Source of the DNA: Actinomycetota bacterium
Lineage (GTDB): Bacteria; Actinomycetota; Actinomycetes; S36-B12; CAIYMF01
Direction: 5' to 3'
NCBI GenBank assembly: GCA_026393115.1
Contig: JAPLAU010000011.1
Span: 1 to 34,495, forward strand
Length of the DNA: 34,495 nucleotides
Part shown: positions 8,445 through 17,227 of the stretch, piece by piece
How the letters are laid out: every line of letters starts with the position of its first letter
Position numbering within the stretch: position 1 is the first letter of the stretch
The notes under the pieces: model-generated
What the model saw: only the letters and a program-made list of their open reading frames with translations
Databases searched by the model: none
What the model was told of the DNA's origin: nothing
Program-made: the position numbers and the translations under genes

Positions 8445-9686
8445 GTGACGCAACGACGCAGGCCGCGGTGGTCTGAAATTGAGCCGATGATCGGTCTGCG
8501 GGCCCCGTTCACCGGACCTGACCGAGTGCAACGAGCGGCGACGATCGCCGACTTGCGCGAGATTGCCCGTCGCCGAACTCCCCGGGCGGTATTCGACTAC
8601 ACCGATGGTGCGGCCGGGGAAGAACTGAGCCTAGGTCGCTCGCGTGAATCTTTTCGTCGAGTCGAGTTTCGTGCGCACGTCCTGCGTGATGTCGCGCAGG
8701 TGGACACGTCAGTAACAGTCCTTGGTGCTCCGTCGGCATTGCCATTCATGTTTAGTCCCACCGGCTTCACCCGGATGATGCACCACGAGGGTGAGCCAGC
8801 GGTGGCACGAGTGGCGGCAGAGTTTGGCATTCCGTACGTACTGTCGACGCTGGGTACCACCTCGGTCGAGGACCTCGCAGCCGTGACGCCCGACGCGCGT
8901 CGTTGGTTCCAGTTGTACCTCTGGCGGGAAAAGGTATCGCGCGCGGAATTGGTTCAACGGGTGGCCGATTCGGGGTACGAGGCACTGATGCTCACCGTCG
9001 ACACAGTGACCGCTGGGTCGCGGCTGCGCGACGTGCGCAACGGTCTGACGATTCCGCCCCAGTTGAGTCTGCGCACGTTGGCGGGAATGGCTCGCTTCCC
9101 CCGATGGTGGGGCAACCTGCTCACCTCGGAGCCACTGGAATTCGCCAGCCTGCGCTCAACCGGCGGTACGGTCGCCGATCTCATCAACGGCGTGTTCGAT
9201 CCGTCGATCACGCTTGAAGACGTGCAGTGGTTGCAGAGCAATTGGAGCGGCAAACTCATCATCAAGGGCGTGCAAAGTGTCGAAGACGCCGTGATGCTGG
9301 CCGACGCTGGGGTCGACGCCATTGTGTTGTCGAACCACGGTGGTCGACAGATCGATCGCGGTGCGCCGCCACTGGAACTGCTGCCCGACGTACGCGCTGC
9401 CATCGGCGACCGTATTGAGGTCTACATCGACGGCGGCATCATGAACGGTGCCGACGCCGTCGCTGCTGTTGGTCTGGGTGCTGATGCGGTGCTGGTCGGA
9501 CGCGCTTACCTGTATGGCGTGATGGCAGGCGGTGAGGCCGGTGTGCGGAGGGCTGCACAGATTCTGCAGTCAGAAGTTGAGCAGACCATGCGACTGCTCG
9601 GTATTGCTTCGCTGGCCGAACTCACCCCAGGAATGGTGTCGCTGCGACCCGACGTTGGAGCGTCTGCACCGACGATCAGACGGTGA
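8445..9686 (+). CDS. FMN-dependent alpha-hydroxyacid dehydrogenase (LldD/glycolate-oxidase family)
   Basis: The protein has 413 residues from GTG 8445, chosen because family members of actinobacteria begin with a similar basic Arg-Arg-Arg-Pro-Arg stretch. Motifs run in order: Phe-Asp-Tyr-Thr-Asp-Gly-Ala-Ala (FMN-side helix), Pro-Thr-Gly-Phe-Thr-Arg-Met, Gln-Leu-Tyr-Leu-Trp, Thr-Val-Asp-Thr, Ile-Ile-Lys-Gly, and the catalytic Ser-Asn-His298-Gly-Gly-Arg301-Gln block, followed by Asp-Gly-Gly-Ile and Gly-Arg-Ala phosphate-binding turns. It oxidises a 2-hydroxyacid such as lactate or mandelate to the 2-oxoacid. Its stop overlaps the start of the transporter by 4 bases (GTGA), so the two are translationally coupled. 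Confidence 0.9.
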   Translation: MTQRRRPRWSEIEPMIGLRAPFTGPDRVQRAATIADLREIARRRTPRAVFDYTDGAAGEELSLGRSRESFRRVEFRAHVLRDVAQVDTSVTVLGAPSALPFMFSPTGFTRMMHHEGEPAVARVAAEFGIPYVLSTLGTTSVEDLAAVTPDARRWFQLYLWREKVSRAELVQRVADSGYEALMLTVDTVTAGSRLRDVRNGLTIPPQLSLRTLAGMARFPRWWGNLLTSEPLEFASLRSTGGTVADLINGVFDPSITLEDVQWLQSNWSGKLIIKGVQSVEDAVMLADAGVDAIVLSNHGGRQIDRGAPPLELLPDVRAAIGDRIEVYIDGGIMNGADAVAAVGLGADAVLVGRAYLYGVMAGGEAGVRRAAQILQSEVEQTMRLLGIASLAELTPGMVSLRPDVGASAPTIRR

Positions 9687-11209
9687 CCCGAAACAATCGC
9701 TGGGCGATTCTGGCTGTTCTGTGCGGTGCGCTGTTCATCGTGTCTCTCGACAACACGATCGTGAACGTCGCGCTTCCGAGTATCCAGAGAGACCTCTCAG
9801 CCAGTACGTCTGAGTTGCAGTGGGTTGTTGACGCCTACGCCGTACTCTTCGCCGGCTTCCTGTTGCTGGCGGGAAGCTTGGGTGATCGCTTCGGTCGGCG
9901 GCTGATCTTCGTCATCGGTTTGGTGATCTTCGCGATCGGTTCCGGAGCGGCCGCATTCACGCACACGGGCGGTCAGCTAGCGCTCTGTCGTGCCTTGATG
10001 GGAATCGGCGGTGCGTTCGTGATGCCGTCGACGTTGTCGATCCTGGTGCAGACCTTTCCTGAACCACGCGAGCGAACTCGCGCCATCGGAATCTGGGCCG
10101 CAGTCTCTGGCCTCGGGGTTGCGATCGGCCCACTTGCCGGGGGAGCGCTGCTCGAGCACTTCACCTGGCACTCGGTATTTACTGTGAACCCGCCCATCGC
10201 CGTCCTCGTGCTCGTCGCCGCATTCGTGTTCGTGCCCGAGTCGGTCAATCCGCTGAAGCCGCGTCTGGACCTAGTCGGCGCATTCCTGTGGGCGATTGGA
10301 TTGATCGGCCTGGTGCTCACCATCATTGAACTGCCCGATTCGGGCTGGTCGACGCAGACGATCACGTTCGGCGTTGTCACACTGCTGGCGATGGTCGGTT
10401 TCGTGCTGTGGGAGCGTCGGGTAGAGACCCCGATTCTTCCACTCTCACTGTTCGCGAACCGCACCTTCGATTTGGCCATCACGATTGTGGCGTTGCTCTA
10501 CTTCGCGCTGTCAGGAGCGATGTTCTTCTTCCCGCAGTTTCTGCAATTGGTGCAGGGTCGTACGCCGTTTGAGTCAGGACTGGCGATCTTGCCCGGCGCA
10601 ACGCTGCTCGTGATCTTTGCCGTCATCAGTCCTCGCCTCGGCGAGCGCTTCGGCTCCCGCACTCTGGTGGTCATCGGGTTGCTCATCGTGTCGGGCGGAC
10701 TCGTTGCTGCCAGCACCTTCACTGCCACCTCGCCGACTCTGTTCGTCTCTGCAAGTTTGGGTTTCATCGGAATCGGTATGGGGCTGGCATTGCCGCACGC
10801 GACCAGCGCGGTGTTGGGTTCGGTGCCGCCCGAACGAGCGGGTATCGGATCGGCGGTCAACGAGACCATGGGTGAAGTCGGATCTGCCCTCGGAGTGGCC
10901 GTTCTTGGCGCCCTACTGTCGACCTCGTATCGCGCCACCATCGACGCGGCCATCACGGCTGCGGGCAGTGTGGTCGATTCCATCCCGGCTCATTCCCTCG
11001 ACCTGGTACGCGAATCATTGGCAGGCGCGTCTGTGGCGATTCCTCAGTTTCCCGCCCAGTACATGGAGCCTGCCCGCCGCATTGTGGGCGAGGCGTTCGT
11101 CAACAGCATGGACAACGCACTATTCGTGGGTGCGGGAGTGGTGCTGCTCGGGGCAATTCTGGCAGTGGCGTTCTTCCCACGACGGCTCGAGAACGTCGGC
11201 GAGCACTGA
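9683..11209 (+). CDS. MFS transporter, DHA2 (EmrB/QacA-like) family
   Basis: The protein has 508 residues and about 14 hydrophobic helices, as in the 14-helix DHA2 drug:proton antiporters. The first helix carries Leu-Asp-Asn-Thr-Ile-Val-Asn-Val-Ala-Leu-Pro, the loop between helices 2 and 3 has Gly-Asp-Arg-Phe-Gly-Arg-Arg (motif A), and helix 5 shows the Gly-Pro-Leu-Ala-Gly-Gly antiporter motif. It starts at a GTG overlapping the preceding stop and is the last gene of the amidase-SDR-hydroxyacid dehydrogenase-transporter run. It may export a toxic product or simply give resistance. Confidence 0.92.
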   Translation: MTRNNRWAILAVLCGALFIVSLDNTIVNVALPSIQRDLSASTSELQWVVDAYAVLFAGFLLLAGSLGDRFGRRLIFVIGLVIFAIGSGAAAFTHTGGQLALCRALMGIGGAFVMPSTLSILVQTFPEPRERTRAIGIWAAVSGLGVAIGPLAGGALLEHFTWHSVFTVNPPIAVLVLVAAFVFVPESVNPLKPRLDLVGAFLWAIGLIGLVLTIIELPDSGWSTQTITFGVVTLLAMVGFVLWERRVETPILPLSLFANRTFDLAITIVALLYFALSGAMFFFPQFLQLVQGRTPFESGLAILPGATLLVIFAVISPRLGERFGSRTLVVIGLLIVSGGLVAASTFTATSPTLFVSASLGFIGIGMGLALPHATSAVLGSVPPERAGIGSAVNETMGEVGSALGVAVLGALLSTSYRATIDAAITAAGSVVDSIPAHSLDLVRESLAGASVAIPQFPAQYMEPARRIVGEAFVNSMDNALFVGAGVVLLGAILAVAFFPRRLENVGEH

Positions 11210-11338
11210 CCGCTATTCGGAACGTTAGGCGGCGCACAACGAATTACATCCTTGTAGTTCCCTCGTACGCCGAATTCCGTGACAAAAAACTTCAAAATCG
11301 TGACTCAAGGTGCCCTCGAAGCCGACGAGGACATTCTT

Positions 11339-12634
11339 ATGAGCACCCGCCATCGCACTGTCTTGATCGCCATCTCAGTCGTTCTTGCCGCCCTCGCCAC
11401 CCTCGTGGGGATTGCACCGTCACAGGCTGCGCCGGCAACCACGACTCCCACCGTCACGGGCGACAGTTGCCCGCGTTCAGTGCCGTCTTCGGCGCTGCGT
11501 GACGGAAGCGGTGACATTGGCGCCTTCGATCTGTGTAAGCAGGCGGTAGCGGCGGCGGCGACCACCCATGCCCGCCGGGCCATTAAGGCCGCATTCCACA
11601 TGCTGGGTGCCCCGTACGCGTGCAATGGGGTCGGTCGTACGGCTCCTTTCCGCTTCGACTGCTCGTCACTGGTGTCACGCGCCTATTCAATTGGTGCGGG
11701 TATCGACTCGGCTGGAAGTAACTGGGCGTCGTCGACCCAGGACATGGTTCCGTGGGGCGGATCCGCACTTGCCGATTGGCTGACCTATGTGTCGCCGAGC
11801 AACCTTCGCCCTGGCGATCTGGTGCTGTACAACACCGGTGGGGCCACCTACCGCCACGTGGTGATGTATCTCGGCAACGGCTACATGCTGCACACCGGCT
11901 ACTGCGGTGATGTCGCGAACGTAACGTCGTTCTGGGGTTTCAACGGCGGTGCCAAGCGCACGTTCCTCGTAGCCCGCCGGGTGATCCTGCCGGGCCAAAC
12001 CCAGCACGTGGGCCCTGTCGCCACTGATTCGGCAGGCGCTGGAAGCGGATCGACCGCGCGTCCTTCGACCGGAACGGCACACTCAGGCGTGGCAGCGTTT
12101 ACCGGAAACTTCGCGCCTGGCGCCAAGGGGCCGATGGTGACCTCGATCCAGAAGGCCCTGATCCGCCACGGATACACGATTCCGGCAGTTCAGTCCGGCG
12201 CGGTTGCGTACGGCGCTTACGGCAGCCAGACTCGCGACGCTGTTGTGCTCTACCAGCAAGAAAACGGCGCTCACGGTGCAGCACGCGCAGTGGTGAACCG
12301 AGCCCTCTACATCGCCATCACCGGCTGGAAGCCGAGCTCGGCAGGTGGCAGCAAGGCTGGATCGAGCGCCTCGACCACGTCTGCTCGCTCGGTGTCGCTC
12401 GCGCGAGTGCTGAGCCGCCAAATTGCCGCGGTGAAGATCGTGCAGGCGGGACTGAATCACGCGGTAGGTGCTGGTCTGCCCCTCAATGGCAAGTGGGGTC
12501 CGATGACCGCAGCCGCCTTCGACCAGTTCCGCCGTGAAGTCATGCACCTCAAGGGAGCCAGCGCCACAGGAACTCCGGGAATGGGTTCGCTGCGCGCTCT
12601 GGGACGGTCCGCTGGCTTCCGAGTGACCGCCTAA
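11339..12634 (+). CDS. Secreted NlpC/P60 peptidoglycan hydrolase with peptidoglycan-binding tail (copy 1)
   Basis: The protein has 431 residues from ATG 11339 (GAGGA at 11327-11331, 7 bases upstream). A signal peptide ends near an Ala-Gln-Ala-like site (Ser-Gln-Ala-Ala). The NlpC/P60 domain (about 80-225) has Cys108 in Arg-Phe-Asp-Cys-Ser-Ser-Leu, His173 in Tyr-Arg-His-Val-Val-Met-Tyr and a third polar residue, probably His185. A Ser/Thr-rich linker is followed by two peptidoglycan-binding-like repeats (about 265-345 and 375-430). Such enzymes cleave D-Glu-meso-DAP bonds in the cell wall. It is followed 72 bases downstream by its paralogue. Confidence 0.9.
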   Translation: MSTRHRTVLIAISVVLAALATLVGIAPSQAAPATTTPTVTGDSCPRSVPSSALRDGSGDIGAFDLCKQAVAAAATTHARRAIKAAFHMLGAPYACNGVGRTAPFRFDCSSLVSRAYSIGAGIDSAGSNWASSTQDMVPWGGSALADWLTYVSPSNLRPGDLVLYNTGGATYRHVVMYLGNGYMLHTGYCGDVANVTSFWGFNGGAKRTFLVARRVILPGQTQHVGPVATDSAGAGSGSTARPSTGTAHSGVAAFTGNFAPGAKGPMVTSIQKALIRHGYTIPAVQSGAVAYGAYGSQTRDAVVLYQQENGAHGAARAVVNRALYIAITGWKPSSAGGSKAGSSASTTSARSVSLARVLSRQIAAVKIVQAGLNHAVGAGLPLNGKWGPMTAAAFDQFRREVMHLKGASATGTPGMGSLRALGRSAGFRVTA

Positions 12635-12706
12635 GAAATGCGTTACGATGAATATTCACCCGATCTGCCCCCTCACGGGAGCCCTGAAAGTGACGATGCT
12701 TGAGAC

Positions 12707-13984
12707 ATGAGCGGTAACGCGACGGTGCGACGAAGACTGCGGTGGCTGGTTGCCACCGTGGCCGTTGTCGCTCTCGTCCCACTCGCTCCGGTGGTTTCGA
12801 CCACGACCGCTCAGGCTGTGACCACCCTGACCACCCTGACCTATCGGGGCTGTCCCACATCCGTTCCCACTGACACCCTCCGGGATGGAAGCTCGAGTCT
12901 GGGGGCCTCGGCATTGTGTCGACAGGCGGTGGCGGCTGCGGCTACCCCACAAGCGGCGCTGGCCATTCAGGCGGCCTTCCACATGCTCGGTGCTCCGTAT
13001 GCGTGCGGTGGTGTTGGCCGCATGGACGCGTTCCGATTCGACTGTTCCTCACTGGTATCTCGTGCCTACTACCTCGGTGCAGGCCTAGACACGGCCGGAA
13101 GAGACTGGGCACCGTCGACTCGCGACATGGTGCCTTGGGACGGCGTGAAATTGGCATCGTGGGCAGTGCGAGTGGCGCCGAACTCACTGCACCCCGGCGA
13201 TCTGGTGCTGTACGACACGGGAGGCTCGACGTACCGGCATGTGGTGATGTACATCGGAAACGGCTTCATGCTGCACACCAACTCGTGCGGTGATGTCGCC
13301 CACGTCAGCACGTTCTGGGGATTCCCATCCAGCGGCGGTCACGTGTTTCTCGTGGCGAGACGCGTGAGTGCTCCGGCCGGCTATGTGCCGCCCGCACCGA
13401 CGCCGATTCCGGCGCCCACCCCGACGCCCACGCCACTGCCGACTCCGGCTCCCACGCCGTCCTTCCCAGGCGGAGTCTTGGCGCTGGGATCAACCGGACC
13501 GGCGGTCGCTGCGGTGCAGCGTGCCTTGACGCACACGGGGCATCTGCATCCCGAACGCTACGGCGCTGTCACGGCGGGCACCTTTGGTAGCCAGACACGC
13601 GACGCGGTGGCGGCCTACCAGCACGATCATCCGGCGATTCCTGGAGTACCTGGGGTTGTCGATCGGGCGCTGTACATGACGCTCACCGGTTGGCGACCGA
13701 CGTCAGTGGGTACTCCTTCGGCGGAGCCAGGTAAGCCCACCATTTCGCTCGCGAAGTTCAAGGCCCGCAACCGGGCGAGTGTCAAGGTGGTTCAGGCTGC
13801 TCTCAACCGCATGATCGGGGCCGGGATTCGGGTCGACGGACTGTGGGGGGCGCGCACGCAGAGCGTCTTCGACTCGTACCGTCGTGCGGTCTTGCGTTCG
13901 TCACCGAGGGTGGCTACAGCGGCCCCGACCCGCGCTACTCTCACGGCGTTGGGTCAGAGAGCCGGCTTCCGCGTCGTTTCGTGA
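12707..13984 (+). CDS. Secreted NlpC/P60 peptidoglycan hydrolase with peptidoglycan-binding tail (copy 2)
   Basis: This is a paralogue of the upstream gene in every region, 425 residues long. The signal peptide ends at Ala-Gln-Ala. The catalytic residues are Cys113 (Arg-Phe-Asp-Cys-Ser-Ser), His178 (Tyr-Arg-His-Val-Val-Met-Tyr) and probably His190. It differs mainly in the linker, here a Pro/Thr/Ala-rich repeat of about 25 residues (residues 225-250) instead of the Ser/Gly/Ala-rich linker of copy 1. The tail again has two peptidoglycan-binding-like repeats. A TACGAT box at 12644-12649 could be its own -10 element. Tandem duplication with later linker change is the simplest reading. Confidence 0.9.
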   Translation: MSGNATVRRRLRWLVATVAVVALVPLAPVVSTTTAQAVTTLTTLTYRGCPTSVPTDTLRDGSSSLGASALCRQAVAAAATPQAALAIQAAFHMLGAPYACGGVGRMDAFRFDCSSLVSRAYYLGAGLDTAGRDWAPSTRDMVPWDGVKLASWAVRVAPNSLHPGDLVLYDTGGSTYRHVVMYIGNGFMLHTNSCGDVAHVSTFWGFPSSGGHVFLVARRVSAPAGYVPPAPTPIPAPTPTPTPLPTPAPTPSFPGGVLALGSTGPAVAAVQRALTHTGHLHPERYGAVTAGTFGSQTRDAVAAYQHDHPAIPGVPGVVDRALYMTLTGWRPTSVGTPSAEPGKPTISLAKFKARNRASVKVVQAALNRMIGAGIRVDGLWGARTQSVFDSYRRAVLRSSPRVATAAPTRATLTALGQRAGFRVVS

Positions 13985-14063
13985 CGAAAAAGCGTCCGGT
14001 TCGGCCGGAACTGTCGCGTGCGACACGCCGCACAGGTCACACGAGTATCACAGGCATCAGCGG

Positions 14064-14069
14064 TAGCCT
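14064..14069 (+). promoter_or_regulatory. Candidate -10 box for the small protein gene
   Basis: TAGCCT lies 35 bases before the ATG at 14105. No convincing -35 is seen. Confidence 0.3.
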
Positions 14070-14104
14070 GCCTTCAGTAGGTCACCCCCACGCCAAGGAT
14101 GGTC

Positions 14105-14344
14105 ATGCACTCCGAGACAGCAACGTCAGACTCCACTTCTGCGGTGGTATCGGCGGCGCTGCGCGATCTTCCCGAACTCTGGATGCCCGAAGATGTGGTT
14201 AACCGAATCGAGCGTGCGCTGGTTGCTGAGCGCAAGATGACGTCCGTCGAGGACGAGGTCATCTATCTCACCACGGCAGCAACTCAACTTGAGGACCTGG
14301 TGGGCGCACAGTACCGCGCACCACGTCGGCGCACGACTGCCTGA
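14105..14344 (+). CDS. Small protein of unknown function
   Basis: The protein has 79 residues from ATG 14105 (81 from ATG 14099). AAGGA at 14095-14099 is spaced correctly for 14105. The N-terminal half reads as Ala-Leu-x-x-Leu-Pro-Glu-Leu-Trp-Met-Pro-Glu-Asp-Val-x-x-Arg-Ile-Glu-x-Ala-Leu, a pattern resembling the start of small actinobacterial anti-sigma-like proteins (an amphipathic helix after a Met-Pro). No cysteines or membrane helix are present, so a zinc anti-sigma role is not supported. It is followed 63 bases later by the MMPL transporter. Confidence 0.55.
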   Translation: MHSETATSDSTSAVVSAALRDLPELWMPEDVVNRIERALVAERKMTSVEDEVIYLTTAATQLEDLVGAQYRAPRRRTTA

Positions 14345-14407
14345 TCGTTCCTCGGTAACGGCCGGTATGCCCTCTGTTGTCGGGTACCACTGTGCGACAG
14401 TAAGCAC

Positions 14408-17227
14408 GTGACGCGCGCCCTGTACCGAGTCGGCCGCTGGTCGGCTGAACACGGCTGGATTGTGGTCATCATCTGGCTGGTTGCGCTGTTGTCGCTCCAG
14501 GGGCTCAACCGCACGCTCGGCGGGGCCGCCGATGAGAATTACAACCTGCGCGGAACTGACAGCTGGGTGGCGCAGGATCTGCTCAATCGCGCCTTCCCCG
14601 GTGTGGCTGGCGAAGCGAACCCCCTTGTGCTGCACAGTGACACGCTCGACCTCTCAACAGGTGAGGGTGCCGCTCGCGTGGAGGCTGTGGTGGCAGCCGA
14701 GAAGACGATCCCGGAAGTGCGCACGGTTGTTGGGCCCGCCGACTCGTCGGCGCTGCTCAGCGATGACCACCACACAGCGCAGGTGCAGATCACAGTCACC
14801 GATCGTTATGCCGGTGACCCGGTGATCGCGCGCACCATTCTTGACACGGGAACTGCGGCCGCAGGCCCACAAATCTCGCTAGCACTCGGCGGTTTTCTCG
14901 GTCGATCCATCTCGCGCCCCAACACTCGCTCCAGTGAAGCGCTCGGACTCGCCGCCGCCATCTTGGTGTTGATCATCACCTTGAGACGGCTGTGGGCCGC
15001 AGTAATTCCCCTGATCAATGCGCTCATGGCTGTCGGAATCGGACTGGCACTCGTCGGACTCCTGGGCAAAGTCATCTTCATCCCTGATGTGGCGCCAACG
15101 CTCGGGACGATGTTGGGACTTGGCGTCGGAATCGACTATGCGCTTTTCCTGGTGGCACGACATCGACTCTTGCTTCGGCAGGGGTTTGAGATGAACGACT
15201 CAGTCGGCCGCACCACCGGCACTGCAGGTGCTGCCATGGTGTTTGCCGGCGGCACGTTGATCGCGGCCGTCGTGGGCTTGACCCTTACCGGATTGTCATT
15301 CCTTGCGTGGCTTGGCATTGCCGCCGGCATCGTGGTCGCCGTTGCCGTGCTTGCCTCCATCACATTGGTGCCTGCGATCTTGGGCTTGATGGGAACACGC
15401 GTGATACCCAAGGCACATCGTGAACTCACCGCCGACGATGCCGAGGCACTCGACAACAGTCGTTGGGCCCGCTTGGCAACGGCTGTCACGTCACGCCCGT
15501 GGTTCTTCGCCATCGGTTCAACGCTGGTCCTGCTGCTGCTTGCGTCGCCTGTCGCCACGTTATCGCTGGGGCACTCCGATGCCAGTGTGCTGCCTACAAC
15601 GACAACCGCTCGCCAATCAGAGGACATGATCCGCGTCGGATTCGGAGTGGGCGAATCCTCGCCTCTCGCCGTGGTGACGCAGTTGTATGAAGTGGCGCAG
15701 GCACCCGATGGAGCCAAGGGTGAGGGCGATCCACGTCGGCAGGATCCGCGGTTGGTCGACCTGCGCAATGCGTTGAAGGCAACACCGGGCGTCGTGCGTG
15801 TGGATGAACCCGTCATCAGTACCGACGGTGGAATTTCCACCATTCGAGTGATTCCGGAGTGGTCATCGAGCGATCCACGCACCGAAGCGTTGGTGCGTGA
15901 CCTGCGCAGCAACGTGCTACCTGCTGTTGATGCTGGAAACGGCATGCAAAGCCACGTCGGGGGTGTCACGGCGCTCAACATTGACCTCGCCGAACTCATT
16001 TCCGGCCGCACCCCGTGGTTCATCGCTGGTGTGGTCTCACTCGCCTTCCTACTGTTGATGCTCGCCTACCGCTCACTGCTCATTCCGATCAAGGCGGCAG
16101 CGATGAACCTGCTGTCGATCGCGGCGGCTTACGGCGTCATCACGATGGTCTTCCAATGGGGATGGGGAGCCAGCTTCATCGGACTCAACGGCCCCGTTCC
16201 CATTGACTCGTTTGTGCCGATGATGATCTTCGCTGTGCTGTTCGGTTTGTCGATGGACTACGAGGTGTTCCTGCTTACCGCATTCCGCGAGCAGTGGGAG
16301 CGCACCGGCGACATGGTGGTGTCGGTGCGTCGAGGTTTGGCCGATACGGGTCGCATCGTCACCGCAGCGGCGTTGATTATGGTTGTGGTGTTCTTGAGCT
16401 TCATCCTTAGCCCTGATCCGACGGTGAAGATTTTCGGAGTGGGACTCGCGACGGCGGTGGCCGTTGATGCCACGATCGTGCGATGCCTGTTGGTGCCGGC
16501 CATCATGGTGTTGGCTGCCAAGGGAACGTGGTGGCTGCCGGGATGGCTTGACCGACTACTTCCGCATGTTCATGTCGAAGGCGACCCCGCGGCCATCGAT
16601 CTCGCTGGCCCCGAGCGCAGTGTGGCCTCCTCCGACAGTGAGCGTTCGGGCTCGTTGGTGTTACGCCGCCCCGTGGTGGCGATCGGCGCCATCGTGGGTG
16701 CTGCGGCGGGGTTTGTGATCGTGTGGTTGCTCGCCGACCGTTCATCGTCCGCAACGATCGCGCTTTCGGCCGTGATGGGAACACTGCTCGCCGTACTGCC
16801 CGCGGCAGCGACCGCGGGTCGAGGCGGACTGGGGCGCCGACTGTTCGGTTACCTCATTGGCGTGGTGGTGGCCATGCTCACGAGCGCACTGATGCTCTCG
16901 ATCGTTCCGCCAGCGCGTTCATCGACTGGATTGGCGACGACGGTGGCCATTGTGGTGGTCGCGTTGTTGGTGGTGCTCGTGGTCGGACGCAGTATTGCGG
17001 TGCCCGTGCTCATTGGGGCCGTCGTGGTGGCCTTCGGTTTGATTGCTGCCGAGCCCGCTGTGGGTGCAGTGCTGTTGTTGGTGACCGTGCTACCGGCGTT
17101 GGTGGCAGCAGTCGTCTCGGTCGCAGTGGGTGGCATCGGAAGTCAGCCCGCAGTCGACGCCATATCCGGCGATGAACCACAATCACCGGAAACCTTGGGT
17201 GATCGAGTTCCGTTGGAATTACCATGA
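14408..17227 (+). CDS. MMPL-family RND transporter with extended membrane tail
   Basis: The protein has 939 residues. Two RND repeats are visible. The first helix is followed by an extracytoplasmic loop, then a five-helix block with Gly-Val-Gly-Ile-Asp-Tyr-Ala-Leu-Phe-Leu. A second loop and block carries Gly-Leu-Ser-Met-Asp-Tyr-Glu-Val-Phe-Leu. The Asp-Tyr pairs are those used for proton relay in MmpL proteins. After the normal end (about residue 720), a tail of some 200 residues holds four to six further hydrophobic helices, which is unusual. The start is GTG 14408. Its stop overlaps the start of the next gene (ATGA). Likely role: proton-driven export of a lipid or envelope compound. Confidence 0.9.
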   Translation: MTRALYRVGRWSAEHGWIVVIIWLVALLSLQGLNRTLGGAADENYNLRGTDSWVAQDLLNRAFPGVAGEANPLVLHSDTLDLSTGEGAARVEAVVAAEKTIPEVRTVVGPADSSALLSDDHHTAQVQITVTDRYAGDPVIARTILDTGTAAAGPQISLALGGFLGRSISRPNTRSSEALGLAAAILVLIITLRRLWAAVIPLINALMAVGIGLALVGLLGKVIFIPDVAPTLGTMLGLGVGIDYALFLVARHRLLLRQGFEMNDSVGRTTGTAGAAMVFAGGTLIAAVVGLTLTGLSFLAWLGIAAGIVVAVAVLASITLVPAILGLMGTRVIPKAHRELTADDAEALDNSRWARLATAVTSRPWFFAIGSTLVLLLLASPVATLSLGHSDASVLPTTTTARQSEDMIRVGFGVGESSPLAVVTQLYEVAQAPDGAKGEGDPRRQDPRLVDLRNALKATPGVVRVDEPVISTDGGISTIRVIPEWSSSDPRTEALVRDLRSNVLPAVDAGNGMQSHVGGVTALNIDLAELISGRTPWFIAGVVSLAFLLLMLAYRSLLIPIKAAAMNLLSIAAAYGVITMVFQWGWGASFIGLNGPVPIDSFVPMMIFAVLFGLSMDYEVFLLTAFREQWERTGDMVVSVRRGLADTGRIVTAAALIMVVVFLSFILSPDPTVKIFGVGLATAVAVDATIVRCLLVPAIMVLAAKGTWWLPGWLDRLLPHVHVEGDPAAIDLAGPERSVASSDSERSGSLVLRRPVVAIGAIVGAAAGFVIVWLLADRSSSATIALSAVMGTLLAVLPAAATAGRGGLGRRLFGYLIGVVVAMLTSALMLSIVPPARSSTGLATTVAIVVVALLVVLVVGRSIAVPVLIGAVVVAFGLIAAEPAVGAVLLLVTVLPALVAAVVSVAVGGIGSQPAVDAISGDEPQSPETLGDRVPLELP

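Noticed and set aside
11210-11338. Riboswitch upstream of the NlpC/P60 gene (c-di-AMP type is common there in actinomycetes)
   Set aside because: I could not find the conserved ydaO/yuaA-type blocks and the leader is short.
15136-16023. Minus-strand open frame of 295 codons inside the MMPL gene
   Set aside because: It is opposite a clear RND transporter and gives a Thr/Ser/Arg-rich sequence without recognisable motifs.
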